Origin: Brucella daejeonensis
GTDB lineage: Bacteria > Pseudomonadota > Alphaproteobacteria > Rhizobiales > Rhizobiaceae
Reading direction: 5' to 3'
Assembly (NCBI RefSeq): GCF_014199265.1
Contig: NZ_JACIJG010000011.1
Coordinates: 62,001 to 126,000, forward strand
Length of the DNA stretch: 64,000 bases
Position numbers and translations under genes: made by a program. Positions 42,616 to 51,172 of this stretch are shown here, in pieces (positions within the stretch are counted from its first letter, which is position 1; every line of letters starts with the position of its first letter). Below the pieces are notes generated by a model. That model was not told where the DNA came from, made no database searches, and saw nothing but the letters and a program-made list of their open reading frames with translations.

Positions 42616-44214
42616 CTACCGATTATCCGCGATAATCATCCCGGCGGCTTTCTCGGCGATCATGAGGGTGGGCGAATTGGTGTTGCCGGAGGTGATGGTC
42701 GGCATGACGGAGGCGTCCGCGACACGCAGGCCCGCAATGCCGTTGACGCGCAGACGAGGATCGACGATAGCTTCCGCGTCCGGTCCCATGCGGCAGGTGC
42801 CGACGGGATGGAAGATCGTGGTTCCGATGTCGCCAGCCGCCTTTTCGAGCTCTTCCTGCGTTTCATAGCTTGGGCCGGGCTTAAATTCCTCCGGACGATA
42901 TTTTTGCAAGGGGGCCTGCGCCACGATATGGCGGGTGAGGCGGATCGCGTCGGCGGCGACACGGCGGTCGCTTTCGGTGGCAAGATAGTTCGGCCTGATC
43001 GCCGGTTGGGTCCGGTGATCCGGCGACTTGACATGGATCGAGCCACGGCTGTCGGGGCGCAGATTGCAGACACTTGCGGTGAAGGCGGGGAAGGGGTGCA
43101 CGGCCTCGCCGAACTTTTCCAGGCTCAGCGGCTGCACGTGATATTGCAGATTGGCCGTCTCGTAGGATGGATCGGACCGCGTGAAGGCCCCGAGCTGGCT
43201 TGGCGCCATCGACATCGGGCCGGACCGGCGCAGCAGATATTCAAGCCCGATCATGGCCTTGCCGACGAGCTTGCTTGCCTTTTCGTTGAGGGTTGGAATG
43301 CCGGTGACCTTGTAGGCGCAGCGCAGTTGCAGATGGTCCTGCAGGTTCTCGCCGAGCTGCCTGCGTTCCAGCTTGACCGGAATGCCTGCCTGTTGCAGCA
43401 CGTCGCCGCGCCCGACGCCTGACAGTTCGAGGATCTGCGGCGATCCGACCGCGCCGGCGGCGAGGATGACCTCGCGCTTTGCCTTCACTGTGCGGGTCGT
43501 GCCGTTCTGGTCGAAGGTAACGCCCGTGGCGCGCAGTTCCTCGATCTCGATGCGGCGGACATGCGCACCGGTTTCGACGCGCAGGTTCCCGCGGTCCCGC
43601 GCCGGGCGCAGGAAAGCCTTGGCGCTGTTCCAGCGGATGCCGTGCTTCTGGTTGACCTTGAAATAGGACACGCCCTCATTGTCGCCGCGATTGAAATCAT
43701 CGATGGCCGGAATACCGGCGGCAACCGCCGCATCGCGGAACGCATCGAGGACGTCCCAGTGCAGGCGGGCATTTTCGACGCGCCATTCGCCGCCCGCGCC
43801 ATGCAGCTCGCTGGCGCCCTCGAAATAGTCTTCCGATTTTTTGAACAGCGGCAGCACGTCGTCCCAGCCCCAGCCCTCGCAGCCCATCTGCCGCCACAGA
43901 TCGTAATCGCGCGCCTGGCCGCGCATATAGATCATGCCGTTGATGGAGGAGCACCCGCCCAGCACCTTGCCGCGCGGATAGCCGAGCGAGCGGCCATTCA
44001 GTCCGGGTTCGGCCTCGGTGGTGAAACACCAGTCGGTGCGCGGATTGCCGATGCAATAGAGATAGCCGACGGGAATGTGAATCCAGGCGTAATTATCCTT
44101 GCCGCCCGCTTCGAGCAGGAGAACGGAACGGTTCGAATCCGCTGATAGCCGGTTCGCGAGGGCGCAGCCTGCCGTACCCGCGCCAACCACGATGTAATCG
44201 TAGGTGTCGGTCAT
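42616..44214 (-). CDS. GMC-family FAD alcohol/choline dehydrogenase
   Basis: A 532-residue glucose-methanol-choline oxidoreductase. The FAD motif is IVVGAGTAGCALANRLS near the start, then SINGMIYMRGQARDYDLWRQMGCEGW, ILAAGAVGSPQILELSGVG, and at the end FHPVGTCRMGPD with the active-site His and VADASVMPTITSGNTNSPTLMIAEKAA. It resembles BetA and PEG/polyvinyl-alcohol dehydrogenases, but the substrate is not readable. It is the last gene of the LIV-type transporter operon, which suggests it oxidises the imported compound. The start at 44214 follows the hairpin at 44237; an upstream ATG at 44349 lies inside livM. Confidence 0.9.
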   Translation of the reverse strand: MTDTYDYIVVGAGTAGCALANRLSADSNRSVLLLEAGGKDNYAWIHIPVGYLYCIGNPRTDWCFTTEAEPGLNGRSLGYPRGKVLGGCSSINGMIYMRGQARDYDLWRQMGCEGWGWDDVLPLFKKSEDYFEGASELHGAGGEWRVENARLHWDVLDAFRDAAVAAGIPAIDDFNRGDNEGVSYFKVNQKHGIRWNSAKAFLRPARDRGNLRVETGAHVRRIEIEELRATGVTFDQNGTTRTVKAKREVILAAGAVGSPQILELSGVGRGDVLQQAGIPVKLERRQLGENLQDHLQLRCAYKVTGIPTLNEKASKLVGKAMIGLEYLLRRSGPMSMAPSQLGAFTRSDPSYETANLQYHVQPLSLEKFGEAVHPFPAFTASVCNLRPDSRGSIHVKSPDHRTQPAIRPNYLATESDRRVAADAIRLTRHIVAQAPLQKYRPEEFKPGPSYETQEELEKAAGDIGTTIFHPVGTCRMGPDAEAIVDPRLRVNGIAGLRVADASVMPTITSGNTNSPTLMIAEKAAGMIIADNR

Positions 44215-44236
44215 GATCTCATATCCAGTAAAAGAC

Positions 44237-44263
44237 GGAGCCGCCGGATGCGCGGGCGGCTCC
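44237..44263 (-). terminator. Hairpin between livM and the GMC gene
   Basis: Stem GGAGCCGCC / GGCGGCTCC, followed on the reverse strand by GTCTTTT. Probably a partial terminator or processing site that tunes expression of the GMC gene. Confidence 0.5.
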
Positions 44264-44273
44264 GGGATGCCGG

Positions 44274-45263
44274 TTATCCGAAAAGCTTCTTGCCGATCCG
44301 CGATGCGTAGAACTCCCCGACGATACCTTTTCGGAAGAGGAGGACACATGCCATGAAGATGACGCCGGTGACGATGGTGACCGGGAAATCGGAAGTTGCG
44401 AGATAGTTCTGTAGCGCGACGACGAAGGCTGCGCCGACGATGGGGCCGATGAGTGTGCCGATACCGCCGAGCAGCGTCATCAGGATCACTTCGCCCGACA
44501 TCTGCCAGCCGACATCGGTCAGGGTCGCGAACTGGAAGACCAGAGCCTTAAGGCCGCCCGCAAGGCCCGCAAGCGCTGCCGACATGACGAAGGCCGCAAG
44601 CTTGTAGTGATTGACGGAAAGCCCGAGCGATATGGCGCGGTTCTCGTTTTCGCGCACCGATTTCAGGATCATGCCGAACGGCGAATTGATGATGCGCCAG
44701 ATCGCGAAAATGCCGAGCACGAACACCGCCAGCACGAAGTAATACATGCTTATCGGCTGGTTGAGGTCGATGAAGCCGAACAGATGGCCGCGCGGCACGC
44801 CCTGCAACCCGTCTTCGCCGTGGGTGAAGGAGGCCTGAAGGCAGAAGAAAAAGAACATCTGCGCCAGCGCCAGCGTGATCATGGTCGAATAGATGCCCTG
44901 GCGGCGAATGGCGAGATAGCCGATGATGAGGCCGAGCACGGACGCGGCCAGCACGCCGAGCACGAGGCCCATCTCCGGCGGCACGCCCCAGACCTTCACC
45001 GCATGGGCGGTGATATAGGCCGCGCCGCCGAAGAAGGCGGCATGACCGAAGGACAGGATGCCGGTATAGCCCAGCAGCAGGTTGAAGGCGGAGGCAAACA
45101 GCGCAAAGCACAGCATCTTCATCAGGAAGATGGGGTAGACCGCAAAGGGAGCGGCCAGCAGCCCGACGAGTGCGATGCCGAGGACGACGGCGGAAAGGCC
45201 GTTCATCGTGGGCGCGGTTGCGCCGTGCGATTCCGCGGTGGTTTTCAAAGCGGTATCAGCCAT
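44274..45263 (-). CDS. LIV-type ABC transporter permease, LivM family
   Basis: A 329-residue permease with eight or so transmembrane helices. Landmarks are LLLGYTGILSFGHAAFFGGAAYI (family signature), YLAIRRQGIYSTMITLALAQMFFF, SPFGMILKSVRENENRAISLG (the EAA-like coupling loop) and the ending FRKGIVGEFYASRIGKKLFG. It pairs with the LivH-type protein encoded just upstream (4 nt gap). The transported compound is not necessarily a branched-chain amino acid, because the binding protein decides. Confidence 0.92.
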   Translation of the reverse strand: MADTALKTTAESHGATAPTMNGLSAVVLGIALVGLLAAPFAVYPIFLMKMLCFALFASAFNLLLGYTGILSFGHAAFFGGAAYITAHAVKVWGVPPEMGLVLGVLAASVLGLIIGYLAIRRQGIYSTMITLALAQMFFFFCLQASFTHGEDGLQGVPRGHLFGFIDLNQPISMYYFVLAVFVLGIFAIWRIINSPFGMILKSVRENENRAISLGLSVNHYKLAAFVMSAALAGLAGGLKALVFQFATLTDVGWQMSGEVILMTLLGGIGTLIGPIVGAAFVVALQNYLATSDFPVTIVTGVIFMACVLLFRKGIVGEFYASRIGKKLFG

Positions 45264-45267
45264 ATTA

Positions 45268-46155
45268 TCAGGCCTCCTTCCCGAACAGTCCGGCGGGGCG
45301 TATCAGAAGGACGATAGCCATGATGACGAAGATGACGATGCTGGAAGCCTCTGGATAGAAGACCTTGGTCAGTCCTTCCGCCAGACCCAGCACGTAGCCG
45401 GTGATGATGGCGCCGAGGATCGACCCCATGCCGCCGACCACCACCACGGCGAAGACCACGATGATGATATTGGACCCCATGAGCGGGCTCACCTGGTAGA
45501 TGGGCGCGGCCATGATGCCCGCAACACCGGCAAGGGCGGCGCCCAGAGCATAGGTGAAGGTGAGAAGCAGCGGCACGTTGATGCCGAAGGCCTTGACGAG
45601 CGTCGGATTTTCGGTTGCGGCGCGCAGATAGGCGCCGAGCTTGGTCTTTTCGATCAGGAGCCATGTGCCGATGCAGACCACGAGCGAGGCGACGACCACC
45701 CAGGCGCGATAATTCGGCAGGAACATGAAGCCGAGATTGTGCCCGCCAGCAAGTGAAGGCGGCACCGCATAGGGCTGGCCCGCCGCGCCGTAATAATAGC
45801 GGAACGTGCCTTCGATCACGAGCGCAAGCCCGAAGGTGAAAAGCAGCCCGTAGAGCGGATCGAGATTATAAAGCCGCGACAGCGCCACGCGCTCAATGAT
45901 GGCGCCGCCAAGCCCGACGATGAGCGGGGCGAGGATGAGGGACGGCCAATAGCCGATGCCGAGCCAGCTCAACAGGAGATAGCCGACGAAAGCGCCCAGC
46001 ATATACTGCGCGCCATGGGCAAAGTTGATGATGCGCAACAGGCCGAAGATGATGGCCAGGCCAAGGCTCAGGACGGCATAGAACGAGCCGTTGATGAGGC
46101 CGACCAGCAATTGGCCGAGGAGTGCCTGAATCGGGATGCCGAAGATCATTGTCAC
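45268..46155 (-). CDS. LIV-type ABC transporter permease, LivH family
   Basis: A 295-residue permease: LLVGLINGSFYAVLSLGLAIIFGLLRIINFAHGAQYMLGAF carries the LivH signature, KLGAYLRAATENPTLVKAFGIN is the coupling loop, and GGMGSILGAIITGYVLGLAEGLTKVF the late-helix motif. Starts possible at 46155 and 46149. It lies 3 nt from the livF-type gene and 4 nt from livM, so all are one operon on the reverse strand. Confidence 0.92.
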   Translation of the reverse strand: MTMIFGIPIQALLGQLLVGLINGSFYAVLSLGLAIIFGLLRIINFAHGAQYMLGAFVGYLLLSWLGIGYWPSLILAPLIVGLGGAIIERVALSRLYNLDPLYGLLFTFGLALVIEGTFRYYYGAAGQPYAVPPSLAGGHNLGFMFLPNYRAWVVVASLVVCIGTWLLIEKTKLGAYLRAATENPTLVKAFGINVPLLLTFTYALGAALAGVAGIMAAPIYQVSPLMGSNIIIVVFAVVVVGGMGSILGAIITGYVLGLAEGLTKVFYPEASSIVIFVIMAIVLLIRPAGLFGKEA

Positions 46156-46158
46156 GTT

Positions 46159-46881
46159 TCAGACCCCCAATGCTTCGTTCAAGGCTGCCATGCGATTTGG
46201 CAGTTCGGCGGTCGGGAAGTTCTCCGTCACCACGCCATGATCCATGAGATAAAAGCGGTCGGCCACCTTGGCGGCGAAGCGGAAATTCTGTTCGACCAGA
46301 AGCACGGTCATGCCGCGCTTCTTCAGTTCCACCAGCACATCGCCGATGCGCTGCACGATGACGGGTGCAAGCCCTTCCGTCGGCTCGTCCAGAAGCAGCA
46401 CCTTGACGCCGGTGCGCAGGATGCGCGCAATGGCCAGCATCTGCTGTTCGCCGCCCGATAGTTTGGTGCCGGGGCTGTCACGCCGCTCATGAAGGTTGGG
46501 GAAGAGTTCATAAATCTCGTCCAGAGACATGAGGCTCTGGCCACCTTTTCCGACGACCGGCGGCAGCAACAGGTTTTCGTGCACGCTCAAGGTGGCGAAG
46601 ATGCCGCGCTCTTCCGGCACGAAGCCCAGCCCCGCATGGGCGATGCGATGCAGCGGCACGCGCATGATGTCACGGCCATCGAGGGTTATGGCGCCGGTGC
46701 GCTGGCGAATGATGCCCATGATCGCGCGCAGCGTCGTGGTCTTGCCGACGCCGTTGCGGCCCAGAAGCGTGATGGTTTCGCCGGGCCAGATATCGAGATC
46801 GACGCCATGCAGGGCATGGCTCTCGCCATACCAGGCATTGAGCCCGCGCACCGATAATAGCGGTTGGCCTCTGTTACTCAT
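46159..46881 (-). CDS. LIV-type ABC transporter ATPase, LivF family
   Basis: A 240-residue ATPase. Walker A LLGRNGVGKTTTLRAI, signature LSGGEQQMLAIARIL, Walker B VLLLDEPTEGLAP, and the family feature GLGFVPEERGIFATLSVHENLLL. The C-terminus lacks a regulatory domain, as usual for LivF. Its ATG overlaps the end of the LivG gene by 8 nt. Confidence 0.93.
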   Translation of the reverse strand: MSNRGQPLLSVRGLNAWYGESHALHGVDLDIWPGETITLLGRNGVGKTTTLRAIMGIIRQRTGAITLDGRDIMRVPLHRIAHAGLGFVPEERGIFATLSVHENLLLPPVVGKGGQSLMSLDEIYELFPNLHERRDSPGTKLSGGEQQMLAIARILRTGVKVLLLDEPTEGLAPVIVQRIGDVLVELKKRGMTVLLVEQNFRFAAKVADRFYLMDHGVVTENFPTAELPNRMAALNEALGV

Positions 46882-47689
46882 GTTCAGTTCCCATATAGGC
46901 GGTGCGCACGCGCTCGTCCTTCGAGACAGTGGCGTAATCGCCCGAGGCGAGAATCTCGCCGCGTTGCAGCACCGTGACGTGGTGGGCGATGTCGGCCACC
47001 ACCTTGAGATTGTGTTCGACCATCAGCACCGCGCGGTCTTTCGCCACATCGGCGATGAGGGCTGCGATGGTGTGGACGTCTTCATGACCCATGCCGGCCA
47101 TCGGCTCGTCGAGCAGCAGCACTTTCGGATCGAGCGCCAGCGTGGTGGCGATTTCAAGCGCGCGCTTGCGGCCATAGGACAGGTCTGCGGCCAGCGCATG
47201 GCGGGCGTCGGCAAGGCCGACCCGCTCCAGAAGCGCGATGGCTTCCGCGTCCAGCCGGTCGAGCGCTGATAGCGAGCGCCAGAACTGCGTTGCAAGGCCG
47301 TTGGGACGCTGTAGCGCCACCTTCACATTTTCCAGAACGGTCAGATGCGGGAAGGTCGCGGAAATCTGGAACGAGCGCACCAGGCCCATCCTTGCGACCC
47401 GCGCCGGATCGACCTTGGTGATGTTCTCGCCAAGCAGCGTGATTTCCCCGCTCGACGGCTGGAGAAATTTGGTCAGAAGATTGAACACGGTCGTCTTGCC
47501 GGCCCCGTTGGGGCCGATCAGGGCATGGACGCGCGCATGTTCCACATCAAGATCGACATTCTTTACCGCGTGGAAGCCGCCGAACGACTTCCCCAGGCCC
47601 CGTGCCGACAAAACGGTTCTGGCGGGCTGCCGCGGTTCTTGCGACCCTGCTTCATGCAGGGCCGCCATTGTACCAGTTGCTGCGTTCAT
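46874..47689 (-). CDS. LIV-type ABC transporter ATPase, LivG family
   Basis: A 271-residue ATPase: Walker A LIGPNGAGKTTVFNLLTKFL, the signature region is degenerate (DLSYGRKRALEIATTLAL), Walker B VLLLDEPMAGMG, and H-loop VLMVEHNLKVV. The DEPMAGM variant and LSYGxxRxLE signature are typical of LivG. It carries an N-terminal extension of about 25 residues before ARGLGKSFGGFHAVKNVDL. It follows the binding protein gene with a 12-nt gap. Confidence 0.93.
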   Translation of the reverse strand: MNAATGTMAALHEAGSQEPRQPARTVLSARGLGKSFGGFHAVKNVDLDVEHARVHALIGPNGAGKTTVFNLLTKFLQPSSGEITLLGENITKVDPARVARMGLVRSFQISATFPHLTVLENVKVALQRPNGLATQFWRSLSALDRLDAEAIALLERVGLADARHALAADLSYGRKRALEIATTLALDPKVLLLDEPMAGMGHEDVHTIAALIADVAKDRAVLMVEHNLKVVADIAHHVTVLQRGEILASGDYATVSKDERVRTAYMGTEHE

Positions 47690-47701
47690 CCAATCAGCCT
47701 C

Positions 47702-48907
47702 TTATTGCGTGACCAGAGGGCAGCCGCTTTCTTCCGGCTTCGTGTAAGCCTGATCGCCGGGAATGGTTGCCAGCACCTTGTAATAATCCCAGGGCGTCTT
47801 GCTTTCATCCGGCTTTTTGACTTCCATCAGATAGAGGTCGGTGACCATGCGACCGTTCGGCGTTACCTTGCCATTGCGGGCAAAGACGTCTTCCACCGGC
47901 ATTTCATGCATTTTCTTGGCCACGGCTTCCGTCTCGTCGGTGCCCGCTTCCTTGATCGCCTTCAGATATTGCGTGACGGCGGAATAGGTGCCCGCCTGCA
48001 CCATGTTGGGCATACGGCCCGTGCGGTCGAAGAAACGCTTGGCGAAGGCGCGGGATTCGTCGTCGCGATCCCAGTAGAAGCTTTCGGTCAGCGTCAGGCC
48101 CTGTGCTGCTTCCAGCCCCAGCCCGTGCACTTCGGCCAGCGTGAACAGGAGAGCTGCAAGACGCTGCCCGCCGGCGACGATGCCGAATTCCGCCGCCTGC
48201 TTGATGGCGTTGGACGTGTCGAGGCCCGCATTGGCAAGGCCGACGACCTTGGCGCCGGATGCCTGCGCCTGTAGCAGGAAGGACGAATAGTCCGTCGTGG
48301 CAAGCGGATGGCGAACCGCCCCCAGCACCTTGCCGCCCTTGGATTTCACGAAATTGCCGGTCTGTTCTTCCAGCGAGTAGCCGAAGGCATAATCGGCGGT
48401 CAGGAAAAACCACGAGTCGCCGCCCTGTTCGACCATGGCGCCGCCGGTGCCGACAGCCAGCGCATGGGTGTCATAGGCCCAATGGAAGCCGTAGGGCGTG
48501 CACTGCTTGCCGGTCAGTTCGGTGGTAGCGGCACCCGTGTTGATCGTGATCTTCTTCTTGTCCTTCGACAGCGCCTGCACCGCAAGGCCGACCGACGAGG
48601 TGGTCAGTTCCATGATGGAATCAACCTGTTCGGTGTCGTACCACTGGCGGGCGATGTTGGATGCGACGTCAGGCTTGTTCTGGTGGTCGGCGGTGATGAT
48701 TTCGATGGGCGCGTCGAGCACCTTGCCGCCGAAATCCTCGGCAGCCATCTTGGCCGCTTCAAACGACCATTTGCCGCCGAAATCGGCATAGACGCCCGAC
48801 TGGTCGTTCAGAATGCCGATCTTGACCTTGCCGTCGGAAATTTCCGCTGCCGACGAAATGGCCGTGGCGGCGAAAAGCGCTGCCGTTGCAAGTGCGAGAC
48901 ATTTCAT
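47702..48907 (-). CDS. LIV-type ABC transporter substrate-binding protein
   Basis: A 401-residue periplasmic binding protein of the Leu/Ile/Val type: signal peptide LALATAALFAATAISSAAEI, then KVKIGILNDQSGVYADFGGK, ITADHQNKPDVASNIARQWYD and SVGLAVQALSKDKKKITINTGAAT. The conserved KCTPYGFHWAYDTHALA and MVTDLYLMEVKKP segments mark a subgroup often annotated amide/urea/aromatic binding. The substrate is unknown. Start 48907, with GGAGGAGCAC upstream; the longer upstream frame is spurious. Confidence 0.9.
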   Translation of the reverse strand: MKCLALATAALFAATAISSAAEISDGKVKIGILNDQSGVYADFGGKWSFEAAKMAAEDFGGKVLDAPIEIITADHQNKPDVASNIARQWYDTEQVDSIMELTTSSVGLAVQALSKDKKKITINTGAATTELTGKQCTPYGFHWAYDTHALAVGTGGAMVEQGGDSWFFLTADYAFGYSLEEQTGNFVKSKGGKVLGAVRHPLATTDYSSFLLQAQASGAKVVGLANAGLDTSNAIKQAAEFGIVAGGQRLAALLFTLAEVHGLGLEAAQGLTLTESFYWDRDDESRAFAKRFFDRTGRMPNMVQAGTYSAVTQYLKAIKEAGTDETEAVAKKMHEMPVEDVFARNGKVTPNGRMVTDLYLMEVKKPDESKTPWDYYKVLATIPGDQAYTKPEESGCPLVTQ

Positions 48908-48934
48908 GAAGTGCTCCTCCCAATAACACTCTTG

Positions 48935-49034
48935 GGCGCATCTCGATCCTGTTGGAACAGATCGCGCCCTATGCATTTGTTTTTGCTGCATTTGTGCGAC
49001 ACCGGATGTTCCCATCCGGCTGCAAAATGCTCTA
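48935..49034. repeat. RIME-related mosaic repeat in the LysR/LIV intergenic region
   Basis: GCGCATCTCGATCCTGTTGG ... ATTTGTTTTTGCTGCATTTG ... GCAAAATGCTCT resembles the 29036 element in outline. It takes up a third of the 366-bp gap between the divergent LysR and LIV operons; the rest (49035-49273) should hold both promoters and the LysR operator, and I see no gene there. Confidence 0.45.
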
Positions 49035-49273
49035 AACCGTAACGGAAAAACCGTACGATATCCTCCTGCAAGCAGTCTTTTCAGACAGGGAAACGACGTA
49101 TCCTCTTTGCCGCCCGCCCCTTGCTTTCGCCCGATTTGTTTTTTTCATCCGGACTTTGGAATGAAACGGTAGCATTGACAAATGCGTACAAAAACAACAA
49201 TTTTTGAACATGGTCTGTGCAAAAATGTACATAACTCACAGACGGCATATCTCCATATGTTCAGAAGGGTGGA

Positions 49274-50188
49274 ATGCGGCAATTCACATGGGACGATCTG
49301 CAGTATTTTCTGGCGGTTGCGCGCACCGGGCAGCTTTCCACGGCGGCGCGTCAGTTGCGCACCAGCCACGTCACGGTGCTGCGGCGTATCGACCGGCTGG
49401 AGCAGTCGCTTTCGACCAAGCTGTTCGAACGCAATCCGCGCGGCTATCTGCTGACGCCCATCGGCGAGAGGCTGGTGGAATCGGCGGAAGCGATGGAGCG
49501 CGAGGCGATGAAATTCCAGACCGAGGCGACCGGCAATCTGGCGGCGCTGTCGGGCGTGGTGCGGCTTTCGACGCTGGAGGGCTTCGGCAATTTCTTCCTG
49601 GCCGACCGCCTGCCGGTCCTGGCGCAATCCTATCCGAGCCTGTTCGTAGAAGTGGTGACGATCCAGCAGATCATGTCGCTGTCGCGCCGCGAGGCGGAAC
49701 TGTCGATCACGCTGCATATGCCGCGCACGGGCCCCTATCACAGCGAGAAGCTGACACCCTACCGGCTGTTCATCTATGGACATCGTGACTATCTGGAGCG
49801 GCACCCGCCGATCAGGACGCGCGAGGACATGGCCCGGCATCCCTTCATCGGCTATATCGACGACATGGTCTTTACGCCCGGCCTCGACTACATGCGCGAG
49901 ATTCTGCCGGGGCACCGCTGCACCTATCAGAGTTCGAGCATCCATGCGCAACTGACGGCGACGCTGACCGGCTATGGCCTGTGCGTCCTGCCTTATTATA
50001 TCGCTGCCAAGCACCCGGAACTGGTGCCGGTATTGCCGCGCGAGATGCACCTTTTGCGCGAATACTGGATGAATTGCCATATCGATGTGATGGCGGCGCC
50101 GCGTATCCGTGTGCTGAGCGATTTCATGATGCGCGCCGTGCGCGAAGCCTCGGCGAGCTTTCTGGGCGAACCCCTTTTGCGGACTTGA
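49274..50188 (+). CDS. LysR family transcriptional regulator
   Basis: A 304-residue LysR regulator: winged HTH FTWDDLQYFLAVARTGQLSTAARQLRTSHVTVLRRIDRLEQSL, linker helix, and an effector domain starting near residue 90 (ALSGVVRLSTLEGFGNFFLADRLPVLAQ). It is divergent from the LIV-type ABC/GMC operon, which it probably controls in response to the transported compound. The start ATG at 49274 has AAGGGTGG upstream. Confidence 0.9.
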   Translation: MRQFTWDDLQYFLAVARTGQLSTAARQLRTSHVTVLRRIDRLEQSLSTKLFERNPRGYLLTPIGERLVESAEAMEREAMKFQTEATGNLAALSGVVRLSTLEGFGNFFLADRLPVLAQSYPSLFVEVVTIQQIMSLSRREAELSITLHMPRTGPYHSEKLTPYRLFIYGHRDYLERHPPIRTREDMARHPFIGYIDDMVFTPGLDYMREILPGHRCTYQSSSIHAQLTATLTGYGLCVLPYYIAAKHPELVPVLPREMHLLREYWMNCHIDVMAAPRIRVLSDFMMRAVREASASFLGEPLLRT

Positions 50189-50209
50189 GCGGCCCGCCGG
50201 TATGCAGGA

Positions 50210-50299
50210 TCAGATGCTGACGCCGCCAAGCGCAAAAACGCAGGCCATCACGAGCGCGGTGAAGCCAAAGCCGATGATGAACAGGTTGAGCGATTTCAT
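50210..50299 (-). CDS. 29-residue membrane microprotein
   Basis: A reverse-strand ORF of 29 codons reading MKSLNLFIIGFGFTALVMAC then VFALGGVSI. It is a single transmembrane segment with one N-terminal Lys. GGGGGAGAAT directly before the ATG is a near-ideal ribosome site, the main reason to call it real. It is convergent with the LysR gene, 21 nt from its stop. A palindrome ACAACTAAAGTTGT lies about 70 nt upstream at 50371. No family recognised. Confidence 0.55.
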   Translation of the reverse strand: MKSLNLFIIGFGFTALVMACVFALGGVSI

Positions 50300-50370
50300 A
50301 TTCTCCCCCTTTTTCCCCGGCGCGTTATGTTGAACTTCAGAGTGAATGTCTACCTAAAATTGTATGCACC

Positions 50371-50384
50371 ACAACTAAAGTTGT
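50371..50384. promoter_or_regulatory. Palindrome upstream of the microprotein
   Basis: ACAACTAAAGTTGT is a perfect 6-bp inverted repeat with a 2-bp centre, 72 nt upstream of the 29-residue ORF on the reverse strand. It is a candidate operator; the proposal rests on symmetry and location alone. Confidence 0.3.
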
Positions 50385-50397
50385 AGATAAGGCTCTC

Positions 50398-50598
50398 AGA
50401 GCCTGTTCCAAAAGTCGCCATGAGTGGCTGCAAATGGCAATTTATCTGCGTTCTGGTGCTCATGTAGCTTTCTCTTGCGCATAATCTTATCCGAAAAGTC
50501 TGCAACTTTTTGGGATCATGCTCGGAAGTACACTCCGCTCCGGTGCTCGAAAATCACCATTTTCGCACACACATGCCGCTTTTTGAATCAGGCTCTCA
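50398..50598. repeat. 200-bp GAGCCTG-type inverted-end repeat
   Basis: Left end AGAGCCTGTTCCAAAAGTCG and right end, reverse-complemented, TGAGAGCCTGATTCAAAAAG, so about 18 bp of inverted ends. The interior includes CCGAAAAGTCTGCAACTTTTTGG. The left half is shared with the copy at 25292. Its right end supplies the TGA stop codon of the Lrp gene on the reverse strand. Confidence 0.8.
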
Positions 50599-51036
50599 GG
50601 CCGTCTCACGTTCGATGTCGCGGCGCAGAACGATTGCCGTCGTGAGGTCTTCCACGGTTTCGTGGGTGGCGATGAGGTCGCGTAACTGGTTGAGCCGGTC
50701 GATGGAGGGGACTTCCAGCTCGACGACGAGATCGAGCTGTCCACTCACCGACGATACGCGACGCACTTCCGCATGGCGCGCCAGCTCATCGAGAAGCCCA
50801 AGTGCGGGCGTGCGCTTGAGACTGACGAGGATCATGGCGCGGATGATATTGCTGTCGATCTGGCCGATATCGGCGCGATAGCCCCGAATGATGCCGCTTC
50901 TTTCGAGATTGACGACACGCTCGCCGGTCGCACTGCGGGAGAGGCCGATGCGTCCCGCGAGCGTTTTCAGCGGTATGCGCGCTTCCCTGGAGAGAATGGC
51001 CAGTATCTCCCGATCCTTCGCATCCAGTTCCCGCAT
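50596..51036 (-). CDS. Lrp/AsnC family transcriptional regulator
   Basis: A 146-residue regulator: AsnC-type HTH in LDAKDREILAILSREARIPLKTLAGRIGLSRSATGERV (about residues 4-41) and an effector RAM domain (ALGLLDELARHAEVRRVSSVSGQLDLVVELEVPSIDRL). The start at 51036 is where similarity begins; the frame stays open upstream by chance. It is divergent from the kinase-M23-aminotransferase fusion, 136 nt away, and so probably responds to an amino acid handled by that protein. The TGA stop belongs to an intergenic repeat. Confidence 0.93.
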   Translation of the reverse strand: MRELDAKDREILAILSREARIPLKTLAGRIGLSRSATGERVVNLERSGIIRGYRADIGQIDSNIIRAMILVSLKRTPALGLLDELARHAEVRRVSSVSGQLDLVVELEVPSIDRLNQLRDLIATHETVEDLTTAIVLRRDIERETA

Positions 51037-51172
51037 GGTCCGTTCTTCCGTGCTGCCGTAAATGTGCCGGCCGATTCCGGCAAAGTGCCGGTCGGACCGG
51101 CGCCTTGTCTGATGCCTGAAATTCGTCGCCGTGCCAAGCTCCGTCTGTACCCCAACAGATAAAGCGCCCTTC

